From Xanthomarina arctica (GTDB lineage: Bacteria > Bacteroidota > Bacteroidia > Flavobacteriales > Flavobacteriaceae), in assembly GCF_014638915.1 (NCBI RefSeq), contig NZ_BMFQ01000003.1, positions 186,001-250,000 of the forward strand: a stretch of 64,000 bases of DNA. Reading direction: 5' to 3'. Both the position numbers and the translations under genes were made by a program. The notes beneath the pieces were generated by a model. The model saw only the letters and a program-made list of their open reading frames with translations, did no database searches and was not told the DNA's origin. Positions 15,564-23,318 of the stretch are shown in pieces (the first letter of the stretch is position 1; each line of letters opens with the position of its first letter).

Positions 15564-16155
15564 ACCACTAATAATTTCAGGAGTATCAATTTTAGCAGGT
15601 TTTTACTTATGTATTTTTATAAAAAAAATTACAAATTTATCCCTTAATTCAGAAGTTAGTATTGAGATAAATCCATTAGAAATACTAACTACTCTAATTA
15701 CTGTATCCCTTGCAATCTATGTAACCCGCACACTTGGCAAACAAAATGATTTGGAAAAAACAGAAAAAATTTCGTTAATTCAATACTTGACAGACTTTAA
15801 AGATTTAGCAAACGAAAAAATATACAATATTTTAAAAGAAAAGAAATTTGGTTCACCTTCAACTAACTCGGATTTAAAAGTATTGCGAAAAAAGGCTAGT
15901 ACAATTATAAATTTAGGTCAAGAATTTAATTATTTTCAAAAAAACGAACCTTTAGGAATTGACTTAAATAACAAAGTCCGAGACATTTGGGAATTACTAA
16001 CAGATTGTCCCGACCAATTGGACGGAAGAACAAATAAAACTGTACAAGAGGGAATAGATAGAATCAGACTTGAACAAATAAATAAAGTAGAAACTTCTTT
16101 AATCGATTTAGAAAAGATAGTTTTTAGCCTGACAATGTTAGTGAATAAAAAATAG
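15544..16155 (+). CDS. two-helix membrane protein, third gene of the ATPase/STAS set
   Basis: A 203-residue protein with two membrane helices at the N-terminus (PLIISGVSILAGFYLCIFI, and ILTTLITVSLAIYVTRTL) and a cytoplasmic helical domain of about 130 residues. No family is recognised. Overlap of 20 bp with the STAS-like gene and location in the same cassette, before the end GTTGCTAAC at 16159-16167, make it the third member of one system. By analogy with other three-gene immune modules it could be a membrane-acting effector, but this is inference only. Confidence 0.6.
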   Translation: MLQKLNKPLIISGVSILAGFYLCIFIKKITNLSLNSEVSIEINPLEILTTLITVSLAIYVTRTLGKQNDLEKTEKISLIQYLTDFKDLANEKIYNILKEKKFGSPSTNSDLKVLRKKASTIINLGQEFNYFQKNEPLGIDLNNKVRDIWELLTDCPDQLDGRTNKTVQEGIDRIRLEQINKVETSLIDLEKIVFSLTMLVNKK

Positions 16156-16157
16156 CC

Positions 16158-16291
16158 AGTTGCTAACAATGTATATAAAAAACAGGCGAAACAGCAATAA
16201 ATTCAAGGCTTTTGGCTCTTATCAAACATTGTGCTTAACCGAAAGTTTCGTGCTTCTTAATCGCCAACTTTTCATATACTAACCGTTATCT
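16158..16291 (+). repeat. attC-like cassette junction J3
   Basis: The left core GTTGCTAAC (16159-16167) is the perfect reverse complement of the cassette's start GTTAGCAAC (14125-14133). GTATATAAAAAACAGGCGA (16171-16189) pairs imperfectly with TCGCCAACTTTTCATATAC (16261-16279). Inner stems include GGCTTTTGG and GAAAG/CTTTC-type pairs. The right core is AACCGTTATC, the start of the TIR cassette. Confidence 0.6.
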
Positions 16292-16370
16292 TCAATTACT
16301 CACTCAAACACCAATTATTCTTAAATAAGATAAACATATATTTATCTTTAAAATTTAAAACTATATAAAT

Positions 16371-17081
16371 ATGGCAAGATGTACAGCACCAACATATGGA
16401 CACAGAACAGAAAGTGGAAGAGCGAGCTGTCCTGCTTGCGGAGGGAGAAGTTATATCAGATATAATAGTTATTCTTCATATAATGATAATTATTCTTCTT
16501 CACCATCTTATAATTCAGCAAGTCGTGGAAGTAGTAGCGGAGGAACTAAAAGAAGAGCAAGTTGGTCATCTGTAGGTTCTACAGTTCTATATACACCAGC
16601 TGAAATTAAAACATTAACACCTGTTCGTGAAAATATTGAAAAGCGTATTGAAAAACCAGATTTACGTGATATTTTTCTTTGTCATGCTTGGGATGACCGA
16701 AAAGGTTCTGCTAAAGAATTACACGACTTATTAGAATCGAAAGGAGTATCTGTTTGGTTTAGCGAAAAAGATGTTGCGTTAGGCTCACCATTAATGCGTG
16801 AAATTGATAAAGGGTTAGTAAAGTCTAAAGTTGGAATAGTATTAGTCACACCTTTATTTTTAAAACGAATCTCTGGAGGAAGTATTGCCGATAAAGAACT
16901 TTCTGCTCTTCTTTCTCGAGATTTAATTGTGCCAATTATTCACGATACAACTTATGAAGATTTAAGAGACGTAAGTCCTTTGCTTGGTTCAAGAAGTGGA
17001 TTAAGTACAACAGAAGATTCAATGGAAGAAATTGCTTCGAAATTAGCTGAATTAGTAGCACCTCAATTTGTAGATAATTAG
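16371..17081 (+). CDS. TIR-domain protein with N-terminal zinc ribbon
   Basis: The 236-residue protein begins with a small zinc-binding segment (Cys4, His11, Cys20, Cys23: MARC...GH...CPAC), then a Ser/Tyr/Asn-rich linker (30-60), and a TIR domain from about residue 97 (RDIFLCHAWDDRKGSAKELH) with WFSEKDVALGSPLM as the BB-loop region and Glu176 in DKELSAL at the position of the catalytic glutamate. Bacterial TIR domains cleave or cyclise NAD+; TIR proteins of this kind are candidate antiphage effectors. A Nudix gene starts 17 bp downstream, which suits a TIR product. Confidence 0.8.
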   Translation: MARCTAPTYGHRTESGRASCPACGGRSYIRYNSYSSYNDNYSSSPSYNSASRGSSSGGTKRRASWSSVGSTVLYTPAEIKTLTPVRENIEKRIEKPDLRDIFLCHAWDDRKGSAKELHDLLESKGVSVWFSEKDVALGSPLMREIDKGLVKSKVGIVLVTPLFLKRISGGSIADKELSALLSRDLIVPIIHDTTYEDLRDVSPLLGSRSGLSTTEDSMEEIASKLAELVAPQFVDN

Positions 17082-17098
17082 AATCAAACTGTTTAGGA

Positions 17099-17665
17099 AT
17101 GAAATACGAAATAATAGAAGAGAAAATAGTATTTGACAATTTTTTCACAATAAAAAAAGCAAAAATAAAGCACGAATTATTCGATTCTAATACAATAGAA
17201 GTTGATAGACTTTGTTTCGAGAGAGGTGATTCTGTTGCTATTTTAATTTATGAAAAGGATACTGACACTTTACTTTTTACCAACCAATTTAGATATCCAA
17301 CAATAAAAGAGAAAGATGGCTGGATATTTGAGCTAACAGCAGGTAGTCTGGAAAGCAATGAAGAGCCTAAGAATAGAGTTAAAAAAGAGGTTGAAGAAGA
17401 AATAGGATATAATGTAAGCGAAGTAGAATTTATTTGTTCATTTTTTGTCTCACCAGGAGGTACTTCTGAAAGAATTTTACTTTACTATTCAGAAGTTAAT
17501 TCTTCAGATAAAGTTTTTAATGGCGGCGGAATGAAGTATGAAAAAGAGGATATCCAATTAATCAAAATAAAAACAAAAGATGTAATTCAACAATTTAAAG
17601 AAAATAAATTTCGAGATGCTAAATCCATAATTGGAATTCAATGGTTTCTAACAAATAAAATTTAA
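17099..17665 (+). CDS. Nudix hydrolase, ADP-ribose pyrophosphatase type
   Basis: A 188-residue protein with a Nudix box at about residues 82-104 (GSLESNEEP...KKEVEEEIGY: G-x5-E-x7-K-E-x2-E-E-x-G, Lys replacing the usual Arg), N-terminal strands and a Pro-containing segment (RYPTIKEKDGWIFEL) in the ADP-ribose/GDP-sugar pyrophosphatase position. It should hydrolyse a nucleoside diphosphate sugar such as ADP-ribose. It follows the TIR gene at 17 bp, so it may clear or tune the TIR product; alternatively the pair is coincidental cargo. The next reading frame starts on its stop codon (1-bp overlap). Confidence 0.75.
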   Translation: MKYEIIEEKIVFDNFFTIKKAKIKHELFDSNTIEVDRLCFERGDSVAILIYEKDTDTLLFTNQFRYPTIKEKDGWIFELTAGSLESNEEPKNRVKKEVEEEIGYNVSEVEFICSFFVSPGGTSERILLYYSEVNSSDKVFNGGGMKYEKEDIQLIKIKTKDVIQQFKENKFRDAKSIIGIQWFLTNKI

Positions 17666-17895
17666 TGAGACAAGTATTTGGAAAACTAATAAAAGAATTA
17701 AACAAACATACCAAACCAAGAGAGGTGGGTAAAAATAATGGTTTTGTTATTGATACGTAAAGAGAACTTGTGGAACAAGTCGCTAAACTATCTTATCTAA
17801 ATAAAGACCATTTACTTTTCTTTAGAGGTCAAAAAAGTGATTATAAAAATAAGACTGATAAATCAAACCTATTTAAAGTAAAAAAAATAGGAACA
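17665..17895 (+). pseudogene. FRG-domain gene fragment with internal stop
   Basis: The frame starts at ATG 17665, overlapping the Nudix stop by one base, and reads MRQVFGKLIKELNK and on to TAA at 17758-17760. It continues in the same frame with LLFFRGQKSDYKNKT, the N-terminal signature of FRG domains, then runs into unrelated sequence near 17890, where the minus-strand defence operon begins. The third gene of the TIR/Nudix operon thus carries a nonsense codon and is cut off. FRG domains are found with toxins and defence genes. Confidence 0.6.
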
Positions 17896-17902
17896 TACCA
17901 TC

Positions 17903-18304
17903 TTAAATTTTTATTTCTCCCCCACTAACCTCATCAAACCTGCTCATTAAATCAAAACAATCTGATTGTATGGTTTTCCATATGTTGCCTGTATATTTAA
18001 AATTATAATATAAAGATTCATTACTATCCTTGGCATTATTACAAAGTACTACTTCCAGTCTATCTCCCTCTTCTAATTGTAGGTTTTTATCGAATGCTTC
18101 AGGCGTGTTTAAGGTATTGACTAGTAATTCTGCATTTATTTCAAACCTAGGATTTAGATACTCTGGTAAAACTGGAGACCCCATGACGATGTGGTTTTTA
18201 TCCTTGTTGTACCTATGTAACAACCAATAATAATTGAGTTCTTCAATGTCTATATTAGCATCAAAGCAGGTACAAAACTTTATTTTATCAGATACTTTAC
18301 ACAT
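17903..18304 (-). CDS. hypothetical protein at the end of the defence operon
   Basis: A 133-residue acidic protein (MCKVSDKIKFCTCFDANIDIEELNYYWLLHRYN...). Cys residues at 2, 11 and 13, a WLLHRYNKDKNHIVMG strand-turn, and the Cys in CFDLMS near the C-terminus are visible. It has no membrane segment and no known domain that I recognise. It is downstream of the HNH gene and the GIY-YIG remnant on the same strand, so it may have travelled with the nuclease gene that was partly lost here. Confidence 0.5.
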   Translation of the reverse strand: MCKVSDKIKFCTCFDANIDIEELNYYWLLHRYNKDKNHIVMGSPVLPEYLNPRFEINAELLVNTLNTPEAFDKNLQLEEGDRLEVVLCNNAKDSNESLYYNFKYTGNIWKTIQSDCFDLMSRFDEVSGGEIKI

Positions 18305-18310
18305 ATATTT

Positions 18311-18400
18311 TTAAGTATGAAATAATAAAGACTTTATTTCACGAATACTGGTTGGTGAACTATCTGGTAAAAATATTTGTATGGTTGGTGGCCTAGTCAT
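18311..18400 (-). pseudogene. remnant of a GIY-YIG nuclease N-terminus
   Basis: The 29-codon frame reads MTRPPTIQIFLPDSSPTSIR and then a short unrelated end. The opening T-I-Q-I-F-L-P-D-x-x-P-T-S-I-R-E is the N-terminus of a common family of GIY-YIG nuclease proteins; the remainder of the gene is missing. This is a deletion scar inside the defence island, between the HNH gene and the 133-residue gene. Confidence 0.55.
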
Positions 18401-18422
18401 TTTATGTTTTTAAATCAAGATT

Positions 18423-19400
18423 TTATATTAAACCAAGATCTTTAGCAATATCACTAACTAATTTACTCATTGGTCTTTTATGCAAATCTTTATCTCCAGT
18501 ATAATTACCAACTAAAGTACGCTTGAATAATTCTGGCTGTATTGAAAGCTTATCAAAATTGTATTTTAATGTTTTTAAATACGATTTATTATAAATCTGA
18601 CTTTTAATAATTAACTCTTCTATTAAATCTGTCTGGGTTTGATAAATGCCTTCTATATGAAATACATCATTTATAGTTTTTGTAGTTATATTTGAAGGAG
18701 TTGGTTCATCAAAAGTAAAACCGATATCTTTTGGGTCTTTAGTGATTAAATATTTAGCTTTAGAGTAAGCTGTTAATTTGAATTTATAATCCGATTTAAT
18801 TGCTTTAATTCTATTGTTTGTGTACAACTCAAATTCGACAACATTATCACTTTTTATTCTGTTACAGGAAGAACAAGCAGGGTATAAATTAAATAAACAA
18901 ATACTTAAAAAAGGATATTCTGATTTAGAATGGTAATGATCAACATCAAATTTTGCCGAATAATCATTAGTAACAGATGATCTTTTTGCGGATATCGTGA
19001 GTTGTGAATTACAGTACACACAAGATTTTATACCGATTTCTTTAAAATACATTGGGTAAAAACTACTCCTTAAATTTCTATATCCTAGTGCAGTTAGTAT
19101 TTTGTCTTTTATTTCTGTTTTACAAAGTGTTACTTTACCTGTTTTACTAGTTTTAGGATAAGTTGGAAGGCTCCTAAATTTATCTTTTTCATTATTTATT
19201 TTTATTGAGTCCCAAAGTAAAATATCGGGATTGCTATCAAATAATAATATTACTTCTTCTAGGTAAGTTTTGTCTTTTAAATTAGTAGTTTTTTTGTTTA
19301 GTTTTTTTAATTTAGTAATTGCTATCTCTCTTTGTTCTTCAATTTCATTAAAGAAATTAGACTGAATAGACCTGACTTTATCTACATGAATAGCTATCAT
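18423..19400 (-). CDS. HNH endonuclease, Septu-like (PtuB-type) partner
   Basis: A 325-residue protein with an HNH/zinc domain in the middle: CVYCNSQL, then DVDHYHSKSEYPFLS, then CSSCNRIKSDN, giving two CxxC pairs around the His-rich catalytic segment. The N-terminal 130 residues are helical and the C-terminal part has a second conserved region (PSNITTKTINDVFHIEG). It overlaps the ATPase gene by 4 bp (ATGA), as PtuA/PtuB pairs of Septu do; known PtuB proteins are shorter, so this is an extended relative. It would cut DNA or RNA after ATPase activation. Confidence 0.75.
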   Translation of the reverse strand: MIAIHVDKVRSIQSNFFNEIEEQREIAITKLKKLNKKTTNLKDKTYLEEVILLFDSNPDILLWDSIKINNEKDKFRSLPTYPKTSKTGKVTLCKTEIKDKILTALGYRNLRSSFYPMYFKEIGIKSCVYCNSQLTISAKRSSVTNDYSAKFDVDHYHSKSEYPFLSICLFNLYPACSSCNRIKSDNVVEFELYTNNRIKAIKSDYKFKLTAYSKAKYLITKDPKDIGFTFDEPTPSNITTKTINDVFHIEGIYQTQTDLIEELIIKSQIYNKSYLKTLKYNFDKLSIQPELFKRTLVGNYTGDKDLHKRPMSKLVSDIAKDLGLI

Positions 19401-21502
19401 CTTAACTTATTTAAGTTAGCAATTTGCTCATCTATAAAAGCATCCTTAGAGTTTTTATAAGCTAATGTATACAATTCTATTAAACTCATATACAAAATAG
19501 GCTCTCCTACAACCTCAATTACCTTTTTACAATACTCTTTGTTGTATTTCTCATTAGGTTTATTTGTTTTTGATAACTTATGTTCAATATCTTTTATTTC
19601 CAATTCTACTCGACTTTTATGATTGGCTTCATCAGTTAAATTGACTTGATTTTGTTTTTCAATCTTTAAATTATTAAGATGAGTATAATTTAATGCTTCA
19701 ATTACATTTTTAATTTCATTCTGAGAAAAAACACCCATAAATCCATCTTTCAAAAAGAAATCATTTGCTAGTAAATCATGAATATTTGCACCAAAGGTTG
19801 GCTGTACGTTAATTATTGCTTCACCTTTTTTTAATTTCAAAATGTTTGACGACGGAATATCTGATAAAATAAAAGGAGAATGTGTTGAAAACAACATGTT
19901 AATTCCTTTAATGTATGGAATATCTAGAGATTTTATTCCTGTTAAAATATGCTGAATAAATTCTTTTTGATGAGCAGGATGAAAATACAATTCTATTTCA
20001 TCTAGTATTAAATTAATATATGCGTAATTAATATCTTCTGGAGAGTTATTACTAAACACAGAATTAACATTTATTATATGATATAAAATAGACTGTACTG
20101 AATGAATTAACTGCTGTTCCCCTGAACTTAAACCACTAAAAACGGACTTATTCTCTTTAGATTCTATTTCCTCAAGATGTATTTCTATGTTAAAAAGGGA
20201 AGGTGGTATTAAATTAATTATTTCAGAAAGTTTGGATGTGTTTATTCTTTTTGATAATTCTTTAATAGGAATATGAAAATGCTCATTCTCCTTATTCCAT
20301 TTATAGTTTTCATCTTCAACTAAGGGATTCTTTTTAATATAATTTATTGCTTGATTTAACTTAAAGGTAATGTGACTGTCATCTTTTTTTATTGCTTCGA
20401 TATAACTTTCTAAGTTGTATTTTTCATCGGTAGTGAAAGAAGGTTGTTTTTTATTATTACCTGAATTATCCGTTAAAAATACTTTATACTTATCGTAGGT
20501 ACGTGCAATTTTAAATAATTTTTTAATAATATACTTTTCAATTTCTTCTTTAAATTTAATTTCTACATCCCTGTTATCTATTTCAAAGCCTTCATATATT
20601 ATATCTAATAATTTTGGAGTTTTCTTATTTAATTTTTCAAAAGTCCAAATACCATCTGAACCAATATTGTGATCATAAATATTTTCTATTTTACGTCTAT
20701 TTAATTTAAAGGTTATTGCTGTAGCAATCTGTTTCTTACTTAGTTTTAGATGTTCAATTGATTTAGTTTCAGTTAGTAAGTTTGATATTAATCTTGATTT
20801 AGCTAAACCTTCTTCTGTATTAACATCAATCTGACCTTTAATTCTCATAGGATTAATGACAAGAGGTGTTTGATAACCATCATTTTTATGAAATAAGGCT
20901 CTAATCCATTCACCTACATGATTTGTGTTTAAACCATAGAGTGAATAATTAATTGCAATTGAATAAAAAAAGAATTCTAAATCTTTTTTGTTTTCTGTAT
21001 CATATTTTTTGAAATCTTTAAACTTTGAAAAACTATTGTCTGCTTTTTTAGATTGAGAAGAAAAACAAACATCTAAGTCATCTAGCCGTATACAATAAAT
21101 TTTATCATTTACTGAATAGTATATATCCAAGTGAACTCCTTCTTCTATATGCCAACTGCTTAAATCTTCAGGGTTTTTAAGTATTTTATACGCTACTGCT
21201 AAATTATGTATACCTAAAAATAGTAACTCTATCAGTGTGCTTTTTCCTGCTCCATTTTCTCCAACTATTGCAGAAATATTAATATGTAAAGGATCTTGAT
21301 TATCTCTATTAATAGAATAAAGATCAACATCTTTCTCTGGTAGGTAAGTAAACGTTACTTTTTCTTTGTCAAACTCATAAATTGAATAAAAGCTATAATA
21401 AGTATTCTCTTTAAGTACTTTTAAATAATCCGTTAGTGTTGGATCGTTTTCTATATCAACTCTGTTCTTCGTTTTTATTCCTAATAACTTAAATCCTTTC
21501 AT
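19397..21502 (-). CDS. AAA-type ATPase, Septu-like (PtuA-type)
   Basis: A 701-residue RecF/SMC-like ATPase with a Walker A GENGAGKST at residues 81-89, a long helical insertion (coiled-coil-like), the signature LSSGEQQL in the middle-C-terminal part, a Walker B ILDEIELYFHPAHQ and the switch FSTHSPFIL. These features fit PtuA of Septu and OLD-like ATPases. The C-terminal ~110 residues are charged and helical. No TOPRIM domain is evident, so cleavage is expected from the HNH partner it overlaps by 4 bp. It lies in the same operon as a type I R-M system. Confidence 0.8.
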   Translation of the reverse strand: MKGFKLLGIKTKNRVDIENDPTLTDYLKVLKENTYYSFYSIYEFDKEKVTFTYLPEKDVDLYSINRDNQDPLHINISAIVGENGAGKSTLIELLFLGIHNLAVAYKILKNPEDLSSWHIEEGVHLDIYYSVNDKIYCIRLDDLDVCFSSQSKKADNSFSKFKDFKKYDTENKKDLEFFFYSIAINYSLYGLNTNHVGEWIRALFHKNDGYQTPLVINPMRIKGQIDVNTEEGLAKSRLISNLLTETKSIEHLKLSKKQIATAITFKLNRRKIENIYDHNIGSDGIWTFEKLNKKTPKLLDIIYEGFEIDNRDVEIKFKEEIEKYIIKKLFKIARTYDKYKVFLTDNSGNNKKQPSFTTDEKYNLESYIEAIKKDDSHITFKLNQAINYIKKNPLVEDENYKWNKENEHFHIPIKELSKRINTSKLSEIINLIPPSLFNIEIHLEEIESKENKSVFSGLSSGEQQLIHSVQSILYHIINVNSVFSNNSPEDINYAYINLILDEIELYFHPAHQKEFIQHILTGIKSLDIPYIKGINMLFSTHSPFILSDIPSSNILKLKKGEAIINVQPTFGANIHDLLANDFFLKDGFMGVFSQNEIKNVIEALNYTHLNNLKIEKQNQVNLTDEANHKSRVELEIKDIEHKLSKTNKPNEKYNKEYCKKVIEVVGEPILYMSLIELYTLAYKNSKDAFIDEQIANLNKLR

Positions 21503-21551
21503 TTTATTTTAATGTTTTTAATTAAACTACTAATAGTTTTAAGTTTAATCC

Positions 21552-23312
21552 TTATTCTAAAGGTATCCAATTTAAATTCTTAACTCTACTAGAAACAGTA
21601 TCTTGAGCATCAATTTTCTTATCAACAATATGTGAAATAGTGCATAAGGCATTCATTCTCTTTTCCCAAGACAAACTGCGCGAATCTATCATTTGATAAT
21701 AGTTGCTTAATAGTTTAAAAAAATCAATTTTGCCTTTATTTAGAGTTTCTTCCATCGATTGTAATTCTGCAACATTTAAAATTATCAATGGGTTAATTGA
21801 GTGTTGTTCATTACTTACATCTATACCCTCCAATTCTAATAATTTCAAAAACCTTCTTCTCATAGCAAAAGAAACATAAGAAGAGCTTAGTATTGGCTCA
21901 TTAACTAATAAAACAGGATATAAATGAACTCTCTTACTCTCCTTTATTCCATGATCTCCTAAACTCATTTTGTAATCATGAAAATACTTTATCGTTTTAG
22001 AGGTCAACTGGCTTAATCCAAAATCTTTGTAAAATTTAGTGAGATTGAGGTTTCTATAATCTTCAATGGTATTGACATTCTTGTAGCCTTGTACCATTGG
22101 AATATAATTACTCTTAGCTTCTATTAATGCTATCTTATTCCCTTTTCTTAAATAGAAGTCTGCATATTCAATTTCCGACCGACCTGATAGCGAAATTTTC
22201 AAATCATCGGTAGACTTATAGGTGTAAAAAGGTTGCCCTTTTAAACTATTAACAAATATATCTTCTAAAAAAGGTTCAAAAAAAGTAGCTCCTATAAAAT
22301 TACCCCAATCTGTCCTATTGCATATTTCATTAGGTTTTAAATAATCAAACCAAAAATCGTTTACAAAAAGAGAATACATTTTTTCAATAAAAAAAATATT
22401 ATCAAGTACAACATAGCTTCTTAATTCATCAGCTTCTTTAAAATCTTCATTAATATAGATTGGGCTTTTCTTTAAATCGAAAAAATCAAATATTTTCAGG
22501 TCATTTGTTGCAGGTACACAATAATTTTGACGCTCACTTAGTTTATCTAGTATAACTATGGCGTCCTCTTCAGTGGAAGGTACATTTAAATAATTGAAAC
22601 CTAAATTTGCATCATAACTTTTAAAGTAATTATACATCTGAAATTTAAAATAATCATCTAGATTGGTTGTACCAAAATTTTCATTTAAGAAATCTTCAAG
22701 TGGTTCTTTAAATTGGTTAGATTCACGTAAAGCGTTAAATAACGACCATGACTTAAAAAATATATTTAAAGGATTGGAAGTCTCGAAATACTGGTTATGA
22801 GGCATTTCTTTAAACATAAAAAACTCAAAAAAATCTTCACCTAGCTCTTCGCTCGTTCCTCTGGCGTGTTCTCTATCAAAATATAATAAGTTTTCGTTTG
22901 CACATAAGAGAAATTTAAAAATAAGCTCTCGATCTTCAGGAGCGTATTGATGTTGTTCCGAATCATTAAATTCTGAATCACCCAAAACCAATTGAAGGGC
23001 ATATAAGCAAGTGACTCTTGTGTATAGAGTATAATTTATCTCGAGAGAAACGTATTTTCTCATCAACTCTATAAATAGCGCTGATTTTTGTTGATTATTA
23101 TTCTCTAAAAAAAGAAATTCGGAACATTCTAATTGAGTATCTCGAGAATCATCAAAGTATGTCGCTGAAACTGGTTTAAGCTTCGCATTAATCATACTTA
23201 TAGTAGTAATAACCTCTTTTTTTGGCAAATGCCTAATTAAACTGAGTGGATTTTCAGGAATATCTTCTCCATAGAAATCACTATATTTTACAGGTAATCC
23301 TATCATATTCAA
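21552..23312 (-). CDS. PD-(D/E)xK-like protein within the R-M operon
   Basis: A 586-residue protein of no family I recognise by name. In its second half the segment EIEYADFYLRKGNKIALIEA followed by KS gives E, D and an E-x-K motif in strand-turn-strand, the hallmark of a PD-(D/E)xK nuclease core; the first half is helical and rich in acidic and aromatic residues. It starts 6 bp after the hsdS reading frame and 49 bp before the ATPase gene, so it is a cargo gene of the defence operon. A further nuclease here suggests an independent defence protein or an accessory nuclease to one of the neighbours. Confidence 0.6.
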   Translation of the reverse strand: MNMIGLPVKYSDFYGEDIPENPLSLIRHLPKKEVITTISMINAKLKPVSATYFDDSRDTQLECSEFLFLENNNQQKSALFIELMRKYVSLEINYTLYTRVTCLYALQLVLGDSEFNDSEQHQYAPEDRELIFKFLLCANENLLYFDREHARGTSEELGEDFFEFFMFKEMPHNQYFETSNPLNIFFKSWSLFNALRESNQFKEPLEDFLNENFGTTNLDDYFKFQMYNYFKSYDANLGFNYLNVPSTEEDAIVILDKLSERQNYCVPATNDLKIFDFFDLKKSPIYINEDFKEADELRSYVVLDNIFFIEKMYSLFVNDFWFDYLKPNEICNRTDWGNFIGATFFEPFLEDIFVNSLKGQPFYTYKSTDDLKISLSGRSEIEYADFYLRKGNKIALIEAKSNYIPMVQGYKNVNTIEDYRNLNLTKFYKDFGLSQLTSKTIKYFHDYKMSLGDHGIKESKRVHLYPVLLVNEPILSSSYVSFAMRRRFLKLLELEGIDVSNEQHSINPLIILNVAELQSMEETLNKGKIDFFKLLSNYYQMIDSRSLSWEKRMNALCTISHIVDKKIDAQDTVSSRVKNLNWIPLE

Positions 23313-23318
23313 ATAAGT

